In this document: positions 1 through 13,014 of the stretch, piece after piece | How the letters are laid out: the number at the start of each line of letters is the position of its first letter | Numbering within the stretch: the stretch's first letter is position 1 | Source: Proales similis | Lineage: Eukaryota > Rotifera > Eurotatoria > Ploima > Proalidae | Direction: 5' to 3' | NCBI GenBank assembly: GCA_019059635.1 | Contig: JAGVRJ010000006.1 | Span: 2,356,001 to 2,420,000, forward strand | DNA: 64,000 bases | Notes under the pieces: model-generated | Database searches by the model: none | The model's input: only the letters and a program-made list of their open reading frames with translations | What the model was told of the DNA's origin: nothing | Made by a program: the position numbers and the translations under genes

Positions 1-454
1 TGCGACCATGCGAAAAAAATTCAACTCAAACGAATAAGCAGCGCAATGCCGAACTTGACCGTTTTCAGCATGGCTAGATATCGCTGTAATCATTTGTTAA
101 TTGTCTGGGCTCGGATGAACATTTTTAGAAGAGAACATCTTAGTTATTTACGCTGATGTGAAGAGAGAGGGACATTGAGTTCAAATGACCGCGGGCAGAC
201 ATAAGGACGAAACTGTGCTGTTCGCTCATTCACCTGGCCGGCCTCAATGGCCGCTAATGTCCCCTCGCATGTCCAAAATTAACATATAACCTTCGAAATT
301 CTCTTTACCTATCAAACTCTACCTCTATGTGACCTACTTAACGCACATTGGACAAACGTGATTGGCCAGTGACTCGGGTCTATTCTGCTACACTCAGTCG
401 TCAATCGACGATAAGGTTCATTCACGTCTTTGATGCACCTAGGCTGAGCGCAAT
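1..454. other. Left flank, upstream of Mcr
   Basis: No open frame with a recognisable product was seen on either strand. The stretch precedes the signal-peptide exon of the macroglobulin gene, so it should hold that gene's promoter and 5' UTR. I could not assign a TATA box or a start site. Confidence 0.4.
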
Positions 455-3400
455 ATGCTGCTGACACTCGGACGGCTCTTGCTCTGGCTGAGCGTGCTGC
501 TCACCATTCAGCAGTTCGTAAAGACCGGCGTAGATGCGCAGATTGTCGGCATCCCATCATACTCGTTTCGAGAGGCGTAAGACCTTTACTCCCATACTCA
601 TAACACATGCTTGCCTCAACTAAAACACAATCAATCAGTTCGTACATTGTAGTCGCACCTCGTGTGGTTCGTCCTGCGGAGAAAGTTCGCATCAGCTGCC
701 ACATACTTAATAAAGACTGGGAGAACATAGTCGTCAAGGCCCTCATATTCACTGACGAGCAAGAAATTGTATCAGGCAAAAAGGAAATGCTGCCGAGTGT
801 GGCCGGCACAATTGCCATGATGGTAAATGAACTTCATCTCGTCTGCTTCTAGCTCTCTCACCCTTTTCTAAACCAAAAGATGCCTAAAAATGCCCGCCAA
901 GGCAACTACTACATGCGCGTGGAAGGACGCCTACCCACTGGCGAGCTGAAATTCATGAATCAAACAGAAATTGTGTTTCAGCAAAAGGCTGTTTCGATCA
1001 TTATTCAGCTGGAGAAGCCCGACTATCGCCACGAGTCTCTGCGTAAGATCGGTTCTGCTATTTCTGTTGGACTAGTCGCCAAATCTGAACTATTCTCTTC
1101 AACGCCTAGTTCGCTTCCGATGCATTCCGATTTATCCAGACCTAAGCGGCTACTACGGCACCATGGACATCTTTCTGATTGCTCCGTCTGGTGTCGTACT
1201 AAAGCGATGGGAAAACATGCAGACCAACGCCGGCGTTGTTAGTCTCGTTTATCCCATCAATGACTCACCTCCTGCCGGCACTTGGACCGTTAAAGCAATC
1301 GTAATGGGCTATGAAGCCACAAAGCAGTTTGAAGTGTTCGAGTTCTATCAATGGAAGCACGAAGTAAACGTGAGCATGCCTCATTACTTCTTGACCACTT
1401 CGCCTGGAGTGGCTGGGGTGGTTGTTGCCAAGTAAGAAAAAATAAAAGCCCTTCTTTATCTACTGATCCTTCTACATTCTACTTCTTTTGCATCAAAGTT
1501 ACACTACAGGCCGAGCGGTGTTCGGGCACTGCAGAATCAAAGCATATGTGAAGCCTTATTCTGTGTCAATATACGATCTTGACGGATACGCCTATTTGGA
1601 GCGTATAATCGAAAACTTTGACGGAGTGATCGACTTTTTCTTCTCAATGGGCGAGTTGTTAGCCATAAGCGGCCAGTCTTCTCTCAACGAACTTGAAGTG
1701 TACGTTGAAGCACAGGTTTTGGAACCGTACTTCGGCGAGCTGAGTAACGGCTCATTCATTACCACTTTGTACGACCCGAGAATAAAGCTCAAATTCTTGG
1801 GCACTCAGCCGCGAGCTTTCAAAGCTGGACTGCCATACACCACTTTTGTTTCAGTCTCGCAGCAGGATGGCACCCCACTGCCGGCTCGACGAGCACGAAA
1901 CGCGTTTGTGAGAATTAGAGTTGAAATGGACGGCGGCTCCACTTCGGCCGAGCAGCGTTTCATTCCTGTACCGGCGAGTAGCATTGTTTCCTACACCTTC
2001 AGGCCTGACGTGAATACTCAGTTTATAGCGGTGACGGCCACCTATATTGAAAACGACTACGAAGATCCGGGCTCTGTGGTCATTGAGAGAGCAGTCAGAT
2101 ATCGATCACAGTCCAACAGCTACATTTACGTTACCTCAAGCACAGCCAAACCCAAAGTTGGAGAGTACATGATATTCACTGTGCAAATTAGCCAGCCAGT
2201 AGACCTTGTCTTCTTTCATATTGTCAGCTCGAGTCGAATCGTTTTTAGCGACGTTATTGAAATGGACAACAAGCAGAAAACGTTCGACGTTGGCCTCACC
2301 CGAGAGATGGCTCCATCCGCTCATATAGTGGCCTACTACATTCGATATGACGGCGAGCTTGTGGCTGACTCGTACAATTTCCACGTAGATGCTTCATCAA
2401 TTGAGAACAAAGTCGACCTAGTGATTAACAAGCGAAAAGACTTCACCGGAAACACGATCGAAATTCTGGCGAATGCTGCTCCTCAGTCGTTCATGGGCTT
2501 TGCTGCCTTGGACGAAAGTATTGTGAGACTGTACAATGGCGGTAACTTGATCACAGAGCTCATGCTCTATGACGAGCTCTACTCATTTGACTCGAATGCC
2601 AACACAAGTTTCAAGCACACGTGGAACGCTGAGCTAGGATTTGCCAAAGATAGGGTGTTCTTCCCGTCCCAGTCTTACGCCTATGACGCGTTTTCTACAT
2701 TCTCCTACACGGGCCTGGTGCTCTTTACTGACTTGCCAGTGGTAGATTCGATGAACCAGTCCTACACGACCTGTAATGCCAGCATGGGCCTTGCGCCATG
2801 CTTAGACGGAGTCACTTGCTATCAAATTGAAACGCAGCGTTGTGATGGCACTTGTCAATGTAACAAAGATTGTGCCGACGAGACCAACTGCCCTGAGCGG
2901 GTTGAGTTTTTCCGGCCTCTGCACGAACGATTCAATCCGAAGATAGAGCGAATCTACCAGCTCAGTTGGCTTTGGCAAGATGAATTCACTTTGCCCGACG
3001 GCCGAGTACAGTTCCGCTCCGAAGTCTCCAAAGACATTGCGAATTATGTGGTCAGTGCGTTTGCCGTGAGCCGCCTCTCCGGCTTTGGAATCCTTAAAAC
3101 ACCTCAACGAGTGTCAGCCACCCGGCAATTTTACATGCAAGTTCTCATGCCACCTGAATGTAGATTGGGAGAGCAAATCGGCCTCCAAGTTGACGTATTC
3201 AATTTTCAATCACATCGCATTGAAGCGCTTATAATTCTTTACCCATCGGGCGACTACCGTTTTGTGAATGTTGGCCGTGATGGCTTAGTATCGAGCTTCG
3301 CTCCAAAATTAAGTACGGGCGAACACCATGTGCTGGTTATTCTGCAGCCTGGCAAGTCTAGACGATTGCACATACCGATTGTGCCAACCAGATCTGGCCA

Positions 3401-5465
3401 GATCACTGTTAAACTTGAGGCTATCTCAGGCGCCAATCGTGACATCTATGAAAACCAGATGAGTGTGCGATATGAAGGCGTAACAAATACTTTTCACACT
3501 CCGTACCTTTTATCTTTGGTCAACATGCCTCGAATGATAAGCGAATTCGAGATCGTCACCAATCAGACCTTCCTCTTGCCCCTTCAGCAAATCTGGACGT
3601 TTATTCCGGGCTCTCCTAAAGCAACCGTTTTCATCACAGGTGATGTTTGCGGTCCTTTCTTTTACCTAGGACCTGAAAACTACCCAAACACACCAGCCTA
3701 TATGGAAAAGTCTTCTTCATCTGCAGAGGCAGGCATCTTCAGCTTTGGCACAATGATTTACAATCTAATGTACATGAGACAAGGCCACGGTGGTCGCAAT
3801 TTCAAACTCGACAATGTGATAAACACTTTGAACTGGGCCAATTTCGAGTATCAGCGACTTGTAATCACGTTTGAGGAGCAGGGCTTTTTCACTCAGTATG
3901 GAGTTCCCAACACCCAAAGTGTGTGGCTTACCTCTTGGGCAATATCAGTCATTAAAGATGCGAACGACCCGTTATGGGAGCAGTATGGGCTCTTTATCGA
4001 TCCTGAGCTCTTGAACAAGACGGTCATCTGGCTCATATCTCAGCAGAACCCGGTCAATGGTTCATTTGCCGAAGTTGGGCCTGTCTACGATCGCAGGTTC
4101 ATCTCTAACTTTACTCGTGACTGGGACGGCTCCATGGTTCAACTTAACCTGTCACTTACAGCTCAAGTAGTGATTGCGCTCAAATCCAATTCAGATATTC
4201 GAGGCTATGCGGCTAAGATAATCAGCAATTCGATCAACAAAGCCAGAATGTATTTGGAACAGCATTACACGAAAATAACTGACGCTTTCGAGCTGGCAAT
4301 AGTTACCTACGCACTTCATGTGACTAATAGCCCGATCAAGGACATGGCCATGCAAATAATGAACCAACGCAAGCACAAAAACGACTACGGCATCTATTGG
4401 TCGAATTGGGAAATTCCTCGCATGCGCATCTACTGGCCTTCGAAGAATCCGCGCCAAAACTGGAAACCTTGGTCCAATCATGAAGCACACGCAGTGGCAG
4501 CGACCGCCTATGCTCTTCTAACCTACATTGCAAGAGCCGAGCAACAGCACAAGTACGAGATAATGACTTGGCTGCAGACCCAGCGCAACTACTTGGGTGC
4601 CATGTCAAGCACATATGACACCCTACTTGCGCACAAAGCGCTCGTACTCTATGCCATTAGCACGGGAGACACCATCCAAAATTACAACATGAATATAAAC
4701 TTCACCAGCTCTTCTTCCGACGAGCTGGATATGAACTATTTAACGCTGAACGACTCTAACATTATAGACCTTCAACGCTACGACATTAATAACGTGTGGG
4801 GCAATGTACTGGTCGATGGCCAAGGTACCGGCCTTGCCCTTGTGCAAATGAAAGTTCAATATAATGTCGAGTATCCATGGCTCATTCGTAAGCCTCCCTA
4901 TGAGGCGTTCAATTTGACATTGGACACTCGTTTGTACGGTCGTAACTTTTCGCATATTGACTATCACGTTTGTTTGAACTGGGTGCCTCAAAGCAGCATC
5001 GAGTTAAATGCGAACCGAAGTGGATACGCCCAGTTTGATCTGCAAATGCCGACGGGCTATCGTGTTGAAGAACGCTTCCTAAAGACTCTTATTGGGCAAG
5101 TTCGCAATCTAGGTGATGGCGAAAACATGCCCGGACCTAACGTGGCCTTCATGTTTGACTATCTTGATCTGGATCCAATCTGCTTCACGTTCACCGCCGT
5201 TCGCTTCATTCCAGTGGCAAATCTGTCTCGATACTACGAAGCGAGAGTGTTTGAGTTCCACGAGCCTGGCAATCAAAATCGAACCATCTACTATCTGCGC
5301 GATATTTTCGGCTTAGACATTTGCGAGGTGTGTGGCTCTTACCAGTGCCCATACTGCCCGTATTATGCATTTGCGGTTGGCTCCCATCAAGTCAATCCGA
5401 TCTTAATGTTCATGACCGTGTTTGCCAGTCTGATTCTCATGTTCAATAGACTAGGCATGTCATAG
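455..5465 (+). CDS. Mcr: Macroglobulin complement-related protein (thioester-less TEP with LDLa module)
   Basis: This is an alpha-2-macroglobulin/TEP family secreted protein of roughly 1,550 residues. Exons by eye are 455-576, 639-822, 880-1042, 1110-1431 and 1499-5465. Exon 1 begins MLLTLGRLLLWLSVLL, a clear signal peptide. MG domains follow, for example PYLL-type strands and 'GTWTVKA' near 1280. A cysteine-rich LDL-receptor class A module lies near 2790-2905 where the bait region is expected. The thioester domain helices are present (3600-4700), but the GCGEQ motif is absent: the site reads GDVCGPFFYLGPENYP near 3640. The receptor-binding domain is at 4850-5250. The C-terminus is hydrophobic (LMFMTVFASLILMF), suggesting a membrane or GPI anchor. 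LDLa plus loss of the thioester is the pattern of Drosophila Mcr, which acts in septate junctions and in recognition of microbes. Orthology is inferred. All four introns lie in the first kilobase. Confidence 0.88.
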
Positions 5466-5662
5466 AACGAGTTGCATTTAGACGCCATCGCACATTCCAA
5501 GTTTGAAATCAAAGCATTTAAAAGTCTTATTTATGCTGTAAATTCTTAATCACTTCTATTTAGCTTAGATATATTCTCAGCTTTATTCTCTATTTCTTCT
5601 TATTCTTAACTGCTCCCTTGATTTTTCTCCTTGACTGCATTCTCCCTCTGAGTTGATTTGTC

Positions 5663-5679
5663 AATAAAATAACAATAAA
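5663..5679 (+). terminator. Poly(A) signals of Mcr
   Basis: Two AATAAA hexamers lie at 5663-5668 and 5674-5679, about 200 nt after the Mcr stop codon. A third lies at 5787-5792. CFAP44 starts at 5877, so the intergenic gap is very short. Confidence 0.55.
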
Positions 5680-5876
5680 AGCAGTCTTCGCTTTACGTTT
5701 GTACGCTCATCCGTGTTTTTTGTCTGATTTATGCAGGTCCAACGCTTGCATCTCAATAGACTCAATGCATTTGTTGCCATGGCTACAATAAAGTTTTACT
5801 CGACTTAAACACAAGCTTCGTGCAGATCTACTCATTTTTTGAATAAGTTTCTATTTCTCAAAGTTTGTTTTTGAAA

Positions 5877-8800
5877 ATGTCGCAATCAGGAGGTAAATTG
5901 AGCTGGAAAGAAGATGCTTTTCGATTCGGTTGCTTGAATGAATTGTCATTTTAGAAAATGAAAACCAAGCTGAAAATCAGATGACGATAAAAGATGAAAG
6001 CACCGAATCCAATTTGTCGATCAAGCCATCTGAGCAAGAAGGTCAAACTATAGATCACCAGGAATCTGACCGAAATCTTGAAGCTGCGCAAGATCAGTCA
6101 ACTGCGGAAGGCAAAGAAGCTGAACCCAAAAAGAAGAAGAAGAGGAAGAACGTTAAACCTGAAATGGACCCAGAGCATTTCTACGACCCAGAGTCGCTCT
6201 CCTTTTCCCCATTCATCACTCCCGAAGCGGCGTTCGAATCAAATCTTCTTCAGCTTTAGTAAATTTAGTTTCTTTTTTTGGTAGAACTTTTCAATTTCAC
6301 TTTTCTCAAATTATCTAGTCATTCGTTCGGATACGATTGTTCAAAGCGAGATAATCTTTTCCTGATCGACGAACAAACGTTTTTATTCGCAGCTGGCAAT
6401 TTTCTTCAAATTTTAAACATGAAAACTGAACAGCAAAAGTACTTGAGAGCAGTCGGAGGTGGATCAGTAGGAGCAATCGCTGTGAGCTCTTCTCTCTCAA
6501 CTCTAAGCCCTTAGCATGTTTCAATTTGATTTCTTTTTAGATCCATCCGTCCCGGAATTTCTTTGCTGTCGGTGAAAAAGGAAATAAGCCGTCTATTATC
6601 ATCTATGAATATCCCTCACTCAGGCCCTACCGCTTACTTCGTAAGGGCACAGAGAAAGCTTATGCGTCTCTTAATTTCGAGTAAGATTTGCGATTGAATT
6701 ACTCGATAAAATGGAAATCCAACCCGCCCTTAAGTCCTAAAGGAGAATTACTGGCCTCTCTTGGTAGCGCTTCCGACTTTATGCTGACCATTTGGGACTG
6801 GCGAAACGAGGCGGTAGTTCTGCGAACAAAAGCGTTCTCTCAAGATGTCTACAAAGTCACGTTTTCAAAAGACTTGAAAGGCGTTTTAACGACTGGAGGA
6901 ACTGGTCATATAAGGTTGCTTTATTTGAATTCTCTTTAAAGCCACAGCATCTTCGATTTGATATTCTAGATTTTGGAAAATGGCGCAAACCTTTACTGGG
7001 TTCAAGCTGCAGGGAGATTTGGGAAAATTTGGCAAAACCGAGATATCGGATATCGAAGGCTACGCAGAACTTCCCGACGGAAAAGTACTGTCTGGCTCCG
7101 AATGGGGCAATATGCTTCTCTGGGACGGCGGGCTGATTCAGACAGAAATCAGTGGCAAACGAAGCAAGCCCTGTCACTCAGGGCCCATCAACCAAATCAT
7201 ATTAAATGAGGGCGACATTTACACAGTGGGCCAAGACGGCTGGATTCGTGTGTGGGATTTTGAGACCATCGACACTGCGGAGCCAAGCGAGGAAGGAGTC
7301 AAGTTAGAGCTAGAGCCTCTAAACGAGTTGAAAGTTGGCAATCAAGTCGCCCTCAAGTGCTTGGTGAGAAGCACAGATCCAGAATCTACAATTTGGTTCG
7401 CTCAAGACTCAAATGGAGGAATCTGGAGAGTTGATTTGGGCTTCACTGCCAATAGCGAATACCCCAAGCAATTGTTTAGTTTTCATTCTGGGGCTATCCG
7501 CGGCCTACAGACAAGCCCAAACGCCCCGCTCTTAGCCAGTACAGCTGATGACGGATCACTTAAAGTGTACAATTACCTGACAAAGCAGCTTCTCCTCAAT
7601 CGTCGCTTCCAATGCCCCGGGAGTGCTCTGGCATGGGCTCCTCTTCAAGTACAGACTTCTTTCACTCTTAGCTTCTAATTGTGCTCATAAGTTTTTCCAA
7701 GGTGGACACTGATGGAGCTACAATAGCGATTGGCTTTGCTGATGGAGTTTTGCGTTTTGTCAAGCTTTCGTCTCGCTCTTCAAACGAACTGGGATGCTCC
7801 CTCTTTGAAGTATTCAAACCGCACACTAAATCGATTATACACATTGCATTCGACTCAAGTCGGACTCTTATTGCTACAGCAGTAAAAATAATTTCATATG
7901 AATCATATTAATTAATAACAAGCAGTTGAATGCTCTAAACTCATTTCCAAGGCTCAAGACAACACCATTTTCTTCTTTTCAAGCATAAAAAACAAAAGAG
8001 AACCGATCGGCTTCGTCAATGTACCCTCAGAAGTGACGTTCATGTCCTGGAGCCCATCTTCAATGGTTGATTTTCTTAGTTCACTTTCGGTGACGATTAT
8101 TAACTAATACCGTATTTTTTAGAACAAGAATTGTCTATTGGTCTGCATGGCCAACGGTGTGGTCCAAGAAATAGAAGCACCATCGCCGAAAAAATATGAC
8201 ACGAGCAAATCATATTTGATCGAAGCCAGCTTGCAAATAAGGACTTTTGCCTTTAAAAGCATCAAGTCTCGATTAAGGGTAATTAGCTGAAATTTCTAAT
8301 TCGACCGGTCTGCGCCATGACTATGAGACTGTTAATACGTTAGCACGAAGAGGAATTAGAAAGACAACGTATTGCAGAGGAAGAACGAAAGAAAAAGGAG
8401 GCGGAACAGCGACGGCTTAGAGGAATAGAAGAAGAAGCAGAGAAGAAAGCGTCTAAAAAGGAGTCAGAAAACAAAGAAGAGAAAGAGGGCGAAGAGAAAG
8501 AAGGTGAAAAACAACTCCAAGAGGAAGAGGACGAGGATAAAGCCAAAGAAGACGAATGGCAGCCATTCATACCTGAGGTGCCTAGCCGCATCTGTTGGGC
8601 TCGTTACAGCTCTGAGAATACATTCTGGCTTTCAATGAACGACTATGATGCCGGTTATTTGTATGAATGTAGATTTCTTACCGACGCCGAGAAATCATCC
8701 GTCTCAAGTGAAAAGCAAGGCGAGCCGTTCAGAGCGGTGCCCGTCCCTAGTTCTGATATGCTCAATCCAGACAGCGAAGATGATGTTCCACTTGTTTGTC

Positions 8801-11800
8801 TACTCTTAGAGTGAGCCTCTTTGATTGCTACAAAACAAAATCTTAAATGATCTCTTTTTTGTAAAGTAAACAAGAGCACCAGATGATTACAGGCCTTAAA
8901 AACGGCCTTTTGAGAGTTCATCAAATGCCGGAGACGGGCTCGATTGCTGATATTAAGCATTTCTGGTCGTATGGCTATCATGACATCGAAAACGGAGCAA
9001 TTACGCACCTTTGTCTGAGTCATGACGACAAGTTTATGTTCAGCGCTGGCGCAGACAGCAATATTTTCGGACTGAACTATCAAGGAAACTTCGAGGAGAT
9101 AGGAAAGCTTGCTCAAGCAAGTTGGACACTCACGGCCAAAGTATGAACCAGTTGTTAATCTAATGACTTGCTTGTTACAGCTCGGATTGAAAGGAATCCG
9201 TGAAAGAAACTCAGGATATAGACGATCCGGCCGCCTACAGTATTGAACAGTCCAGACTTAAATCCGAAGAGGACAACACTTTGGCACTGGCTGAGAAAAA
9301 GAAAGATGAAATGCGAAAGAAAATAGACGAGCTTCGTCAACAGTTTCGTCAACTTAGTCAAAAAAATCAACAGCTTGTGCCTCGTCTTCAGCTAAGCAAG
9401 GAGGTGAGTTCCTGTGCTTATTCATAAAACTCTTAGTCTCGAATTACACCGTAAAAAAGGAGTTTATTCTCGAAGAAAGTGTGAGGCAGCATGTGTTGAA
9501 CAAAATCAACGAGCGAATCAATCTGACTTACAAAGAGCTCGCTTGGGAGTCGGAAAAATGCCGGCTCATGTTGGAAAAAGTTCAATCCAAGTAAGGGAGA
9601 ATGAATTCTCTCAAAAAAATAAATCAACTCTCATGCTCTGCAGATTTAAAGACACAATCGACTGCGATCACTTGGTGGTGCATTCGTTTGACGCCAAGAT
9701 TAGTGTGAGCACCTTTCGCACAGTCTGCTTGCCAAGCGATATAGAAAGTTACAAAAGTCAGCTTGAAGAAGAGTATTTGAGAAAACTACGTGAGAAAGAA
9801 GTCAAAGAGGGAGTCCCTACGACAACTAATCTGGGATCAACTGCACCAAAAGCCAGCGAACCTCTAGAGGAAATTAGTTCGTTTGAACAGCTGCGTAGAG
9901 TGTTTGGCAAACTTAAGGGCAACGCTGCACTCAAGGTTGAGCGCGCCCTTAAGAAAATGGATGAAAAGAAGCTCAAACGAGCCAAGAGGCGGAGAGATTG
10001 GGATGAGCTCAAATCCCAAATGCTTCCCGATGATTACGAGAATCCCGAAGACGTGGAAAACATAAAATGGGCCCGAAACCACATCGGAGACTTTAAACTC
10101 AAATCGAGCGATAACTTCATCGTCTCCGAAGGTCTCACAGTCTTCAGAGCCGTCGAAAAGCTCATAATCATCAAGCGATTTGTAAGGGCCTAGCTCACTT
10201 TTTTTTCCTTCTAGATAACAGCCAAGGCTAAATTTATTCATCATCTTACTCTAGATTCATCAATATCAGATGGATTTCAATCGCCAAGTAATCGATTTAC
10301 GGGACCGTAAAGTACAATTGGTGGAAAGGATCAACTCGATGATTGACCGTCTTTGCCAAGTTCAGTTCATTCTTGGTCAACCAGTCGATCCGGTCTTCTC
10401 CCGACCGTCAATTAGGCCAGATGAAGTGCCTGAAAAGTACATTCAAATTTTTTTTCTCATTCGACTTTAATCGATGTTGATTGTTCTTTGAATTCAGAAA
10501 ATACGAAATCACAAACGAAAGATTGCTTGAACTAAGAGAAGGCTTGCGAGAGAGGCTTCAGAAAAGAATTACTTCAAGCGAGGAAGAGGCCGGTTCAAGC
10601 CTCGGCGGATTTGGGCAAACGGCGGATAAAAAGAGCTCTAACAGCCGACTTGGACAAACAGATGATTCAGAACAGAAATTACTCGCTGGCTTAAAGCCTT
10701 TGTGGATGAACAAAGAAAACCTATCCAAATTTATGCAAAAAACCCTTCAGGCACAAGAGATTCGTCTAATGTTTGAACAAAAGCAACTTGTTCGCGAAAT
10801 TGAGGAAGAGATGAAGCTCTTTGACGCCGAGCTTCAGCTTCTGCGCTATAAAAGGGCCGAAATGGCTGTTTTTCTAAAACACGCTGATCTCCGGTAGGTC
10901 CTTATCAAATTCAAAATTGATTTTGAATGATTTCTGATTGAAAATCTATTCGCCAGTCACGCCACTCTGTTTGAAGAGTTTATGCTCTTGCGTGATTTTG
11001 AATTGAATGAAAATGAGCTCGAGTCTAGGGTGAGCAAGAAAAAAGCTGACTTTGCCGAGTTTCAGTCAAGAATGGGCGAAGTTCAAATGCGATTGGACGC
11101 TAAGAAAGGCGATATCGACCAACTTGAAGAGAGGCGTAAAGGACTTTTGATTGCACTGGAGAAAATAACCAAAGAATGGGGAAAGCATTCCGCTTATTTG
11201 CAAAAGCTCTACAAACGCCGGATTAAACGCAAACAGGCCAAGGAGAATGATGACGAAGGTATAAACTCGGTCTTTCAAGATAATTCTCAAATTTTTGATA
11301 AACAATCGCTTTATTTAAGACTCGGAAGAAGAGAGCGAAGAAAGCGAATCGGACGATGACTCAGATGATGAGTTCAATCGTAACGACGATGAAGATGCTC
11401 CTCAGTTCAATTTGGATCGGTGTCCGCCAGATTTGCCTCAAGAAGTTTACGATCAAGTTTGTCAACTTCGAGAGCAGAGGACCAACATCGGTAAAGCATT
11501 CGACTTAGAATTCTTCCGCTTTGTTCCTTCACACAAATTTTTTGCATATTCGTTCAATAGAGGAGCAGACAACTGAAGAGAGGCGTCTTCTCGAGCTACT
11601 GAGAAAAGATTTTGACAACTTGAACAAAAAGTCCAAGCTGCTCGAAAAAGATCTTAATGGGGTCGAAAAGGAGCTCGAGAATTTCCAGGTTCGTATTTCT
11701 GTTCTGAATATACGCCTTCTTGTTGAAATCTAGTGATCAATGGCTATTTCCAGAAAGAGAAGCAGAAAAAAATCAACGATCTAGATGTTGTCGTGGTGCT

Positions 11801-12737
11801 CGGACTTGATCAAATCCAGTTTCTGGATGGAGGACAATTGTCGAACGATTTGTCCAATGCGTTGGTATTCGATTCTAATAAACTGGAAAAGCTCAGATTG
11901 CGCATCAGTGAGCTTGAGGAGGAGAAAGCAACCGAAAAGAAGCTATTCAAGTGAGGAAATTCTTCAACTTGCCGATACAAAGCAAATTTACCAAAGATTC
12001 TGACATCGTTTTTAGAACCTTGAAGCACCGACACCACGAGCTGGTTCGAGACAAAAAAAAGATGGACGAGTACTCGGATCGGCTCGACGGCGTTTGCAAC
12101 AAGATGATGACCGAAAAGTTTGGTCGCATCGTTAACATCGAAGAGATTGAGCAGATAACATTCAATCAGCAGATTGAAGAGCTAAAGCAACGTCTGGCCG
12201 AAAATGAGTTTGAACACGAGAAGATAATGCAAGACTGGCTGGTAGTTAAACTTTTTATTATAAGAAACCTGCACAATATTAAAAATTATAAATCCAAATT
12301 AGAAAAAAATCAATCAAGAAAAAGATGATTCAGTCGAGCTGATCAAAGCCAATACAGTTCGCCTTAATGAAATGGTTGAAATAGTAACTGAAACCAGGGA
12401 GCTTGAGAATGAACTTAACATAAAACAAGCGAGCATGGTTAGCCCGGCATCCTTAAAATTCATATTGGCTTCAGATTTAACAATTGGCTTAAAGGGCAAA
12501 GAGCTGGCTACTTCGACCAAGAATGAAGTTGAAGAGCGACAACGTTTGCACACACTTGTTCAACTTCAAGCTCAGGAAATCGAAGCTTTGAAGGCCGAGA
12601 TCGCAGTTCTTTCTCGCAAAGGAGGTAAATTTATTATTTCTATTCGATCTTAGATGGGCCTTTGTGAAATTTTAAAAACCTCAGGCAACATATTACCGCC
12701 AACCCAGCCACCAACTATCGGCCAGCTAAAAAATTGA
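5877..12737 (+). CDS. CFAP44: Cilia- and flagella-associated protein 44 (WD-repeat axonemal protein)
   Basis: CFAP44 (WDR52) is a component of the inner-dynein tether/tether-head complex of motile cilia and sperm flagella. The gene has over twenty short exons; the first are 5877-5892, 5955-6258, 6319-6481, 6541-6680, 6735-6914, 6970-7648 and 7702 onward. Joined by frame they give about 1,800 residues, close to the animal orthologues. The N-terminus has WD blades. Typical family phrases are FGYDC near 6325, WDWRNEAVV near 6790 and HIRFWK across the 6914/6970 junction. A Lys/Glu-rich linker is at 8341-8560, followed by more WD repeats (8875-9140). The family block DPAAYSIEQ is near 9230, and coiled coil then runs to the end, with GDFKLK near 10085 and KFGRIVN near 12120. 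The stop is at 12735-12737, after a final exon ending GQLKN. The start ATG is the first in a short exon, so exon 1 is the least certain part. Confidence 0.9.
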
Positions 12738-12784
12738 AAACCAACTGACTCTTGCCAACTGGCTTTTTTTTATCTTGACCAACA

Positions 12785-12790
12785 AATAAA
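12785..12790 (+). terminator. Poly(A) signal of CFAP44
   Basis: AATAAA lies 48 nt after the CFAP44 stop codon. Confidence 0.5.
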
Positions 12791-12924
12791 ACTTATCTGG
12801 ACTAGAATTGTCCATGGTTCGAATTTAGTCTTAGACGAAATTTTGGTTTTGATTGAGTTCAACAAGGTTTAACGCAAGTAAATTCTGAAAGAATCATGTT
12901 TCACGACAAATTGATTTTGCAAAC

Positions 12925-12947
12925 GTGTGTGTCCACACACACACACA
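12925..12947. repeat. Self-complementary GT/AC tract
   Basis: Four GT units (12925-12932), the spacer CC, then about six AC units (12935-12947) could fold into a hairpin. It lies just upstream of the next gene, in its probable 5' region. It is probably a simple microsatellite. Confidence 0.5.
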
Positions 12948-13014
12948 GCCGACCGAGTTGATTGAATTTGATTGAGTGGGTCAGTTGGATTTGAGAGACG
13001 AGCTGGCTGCAGGG

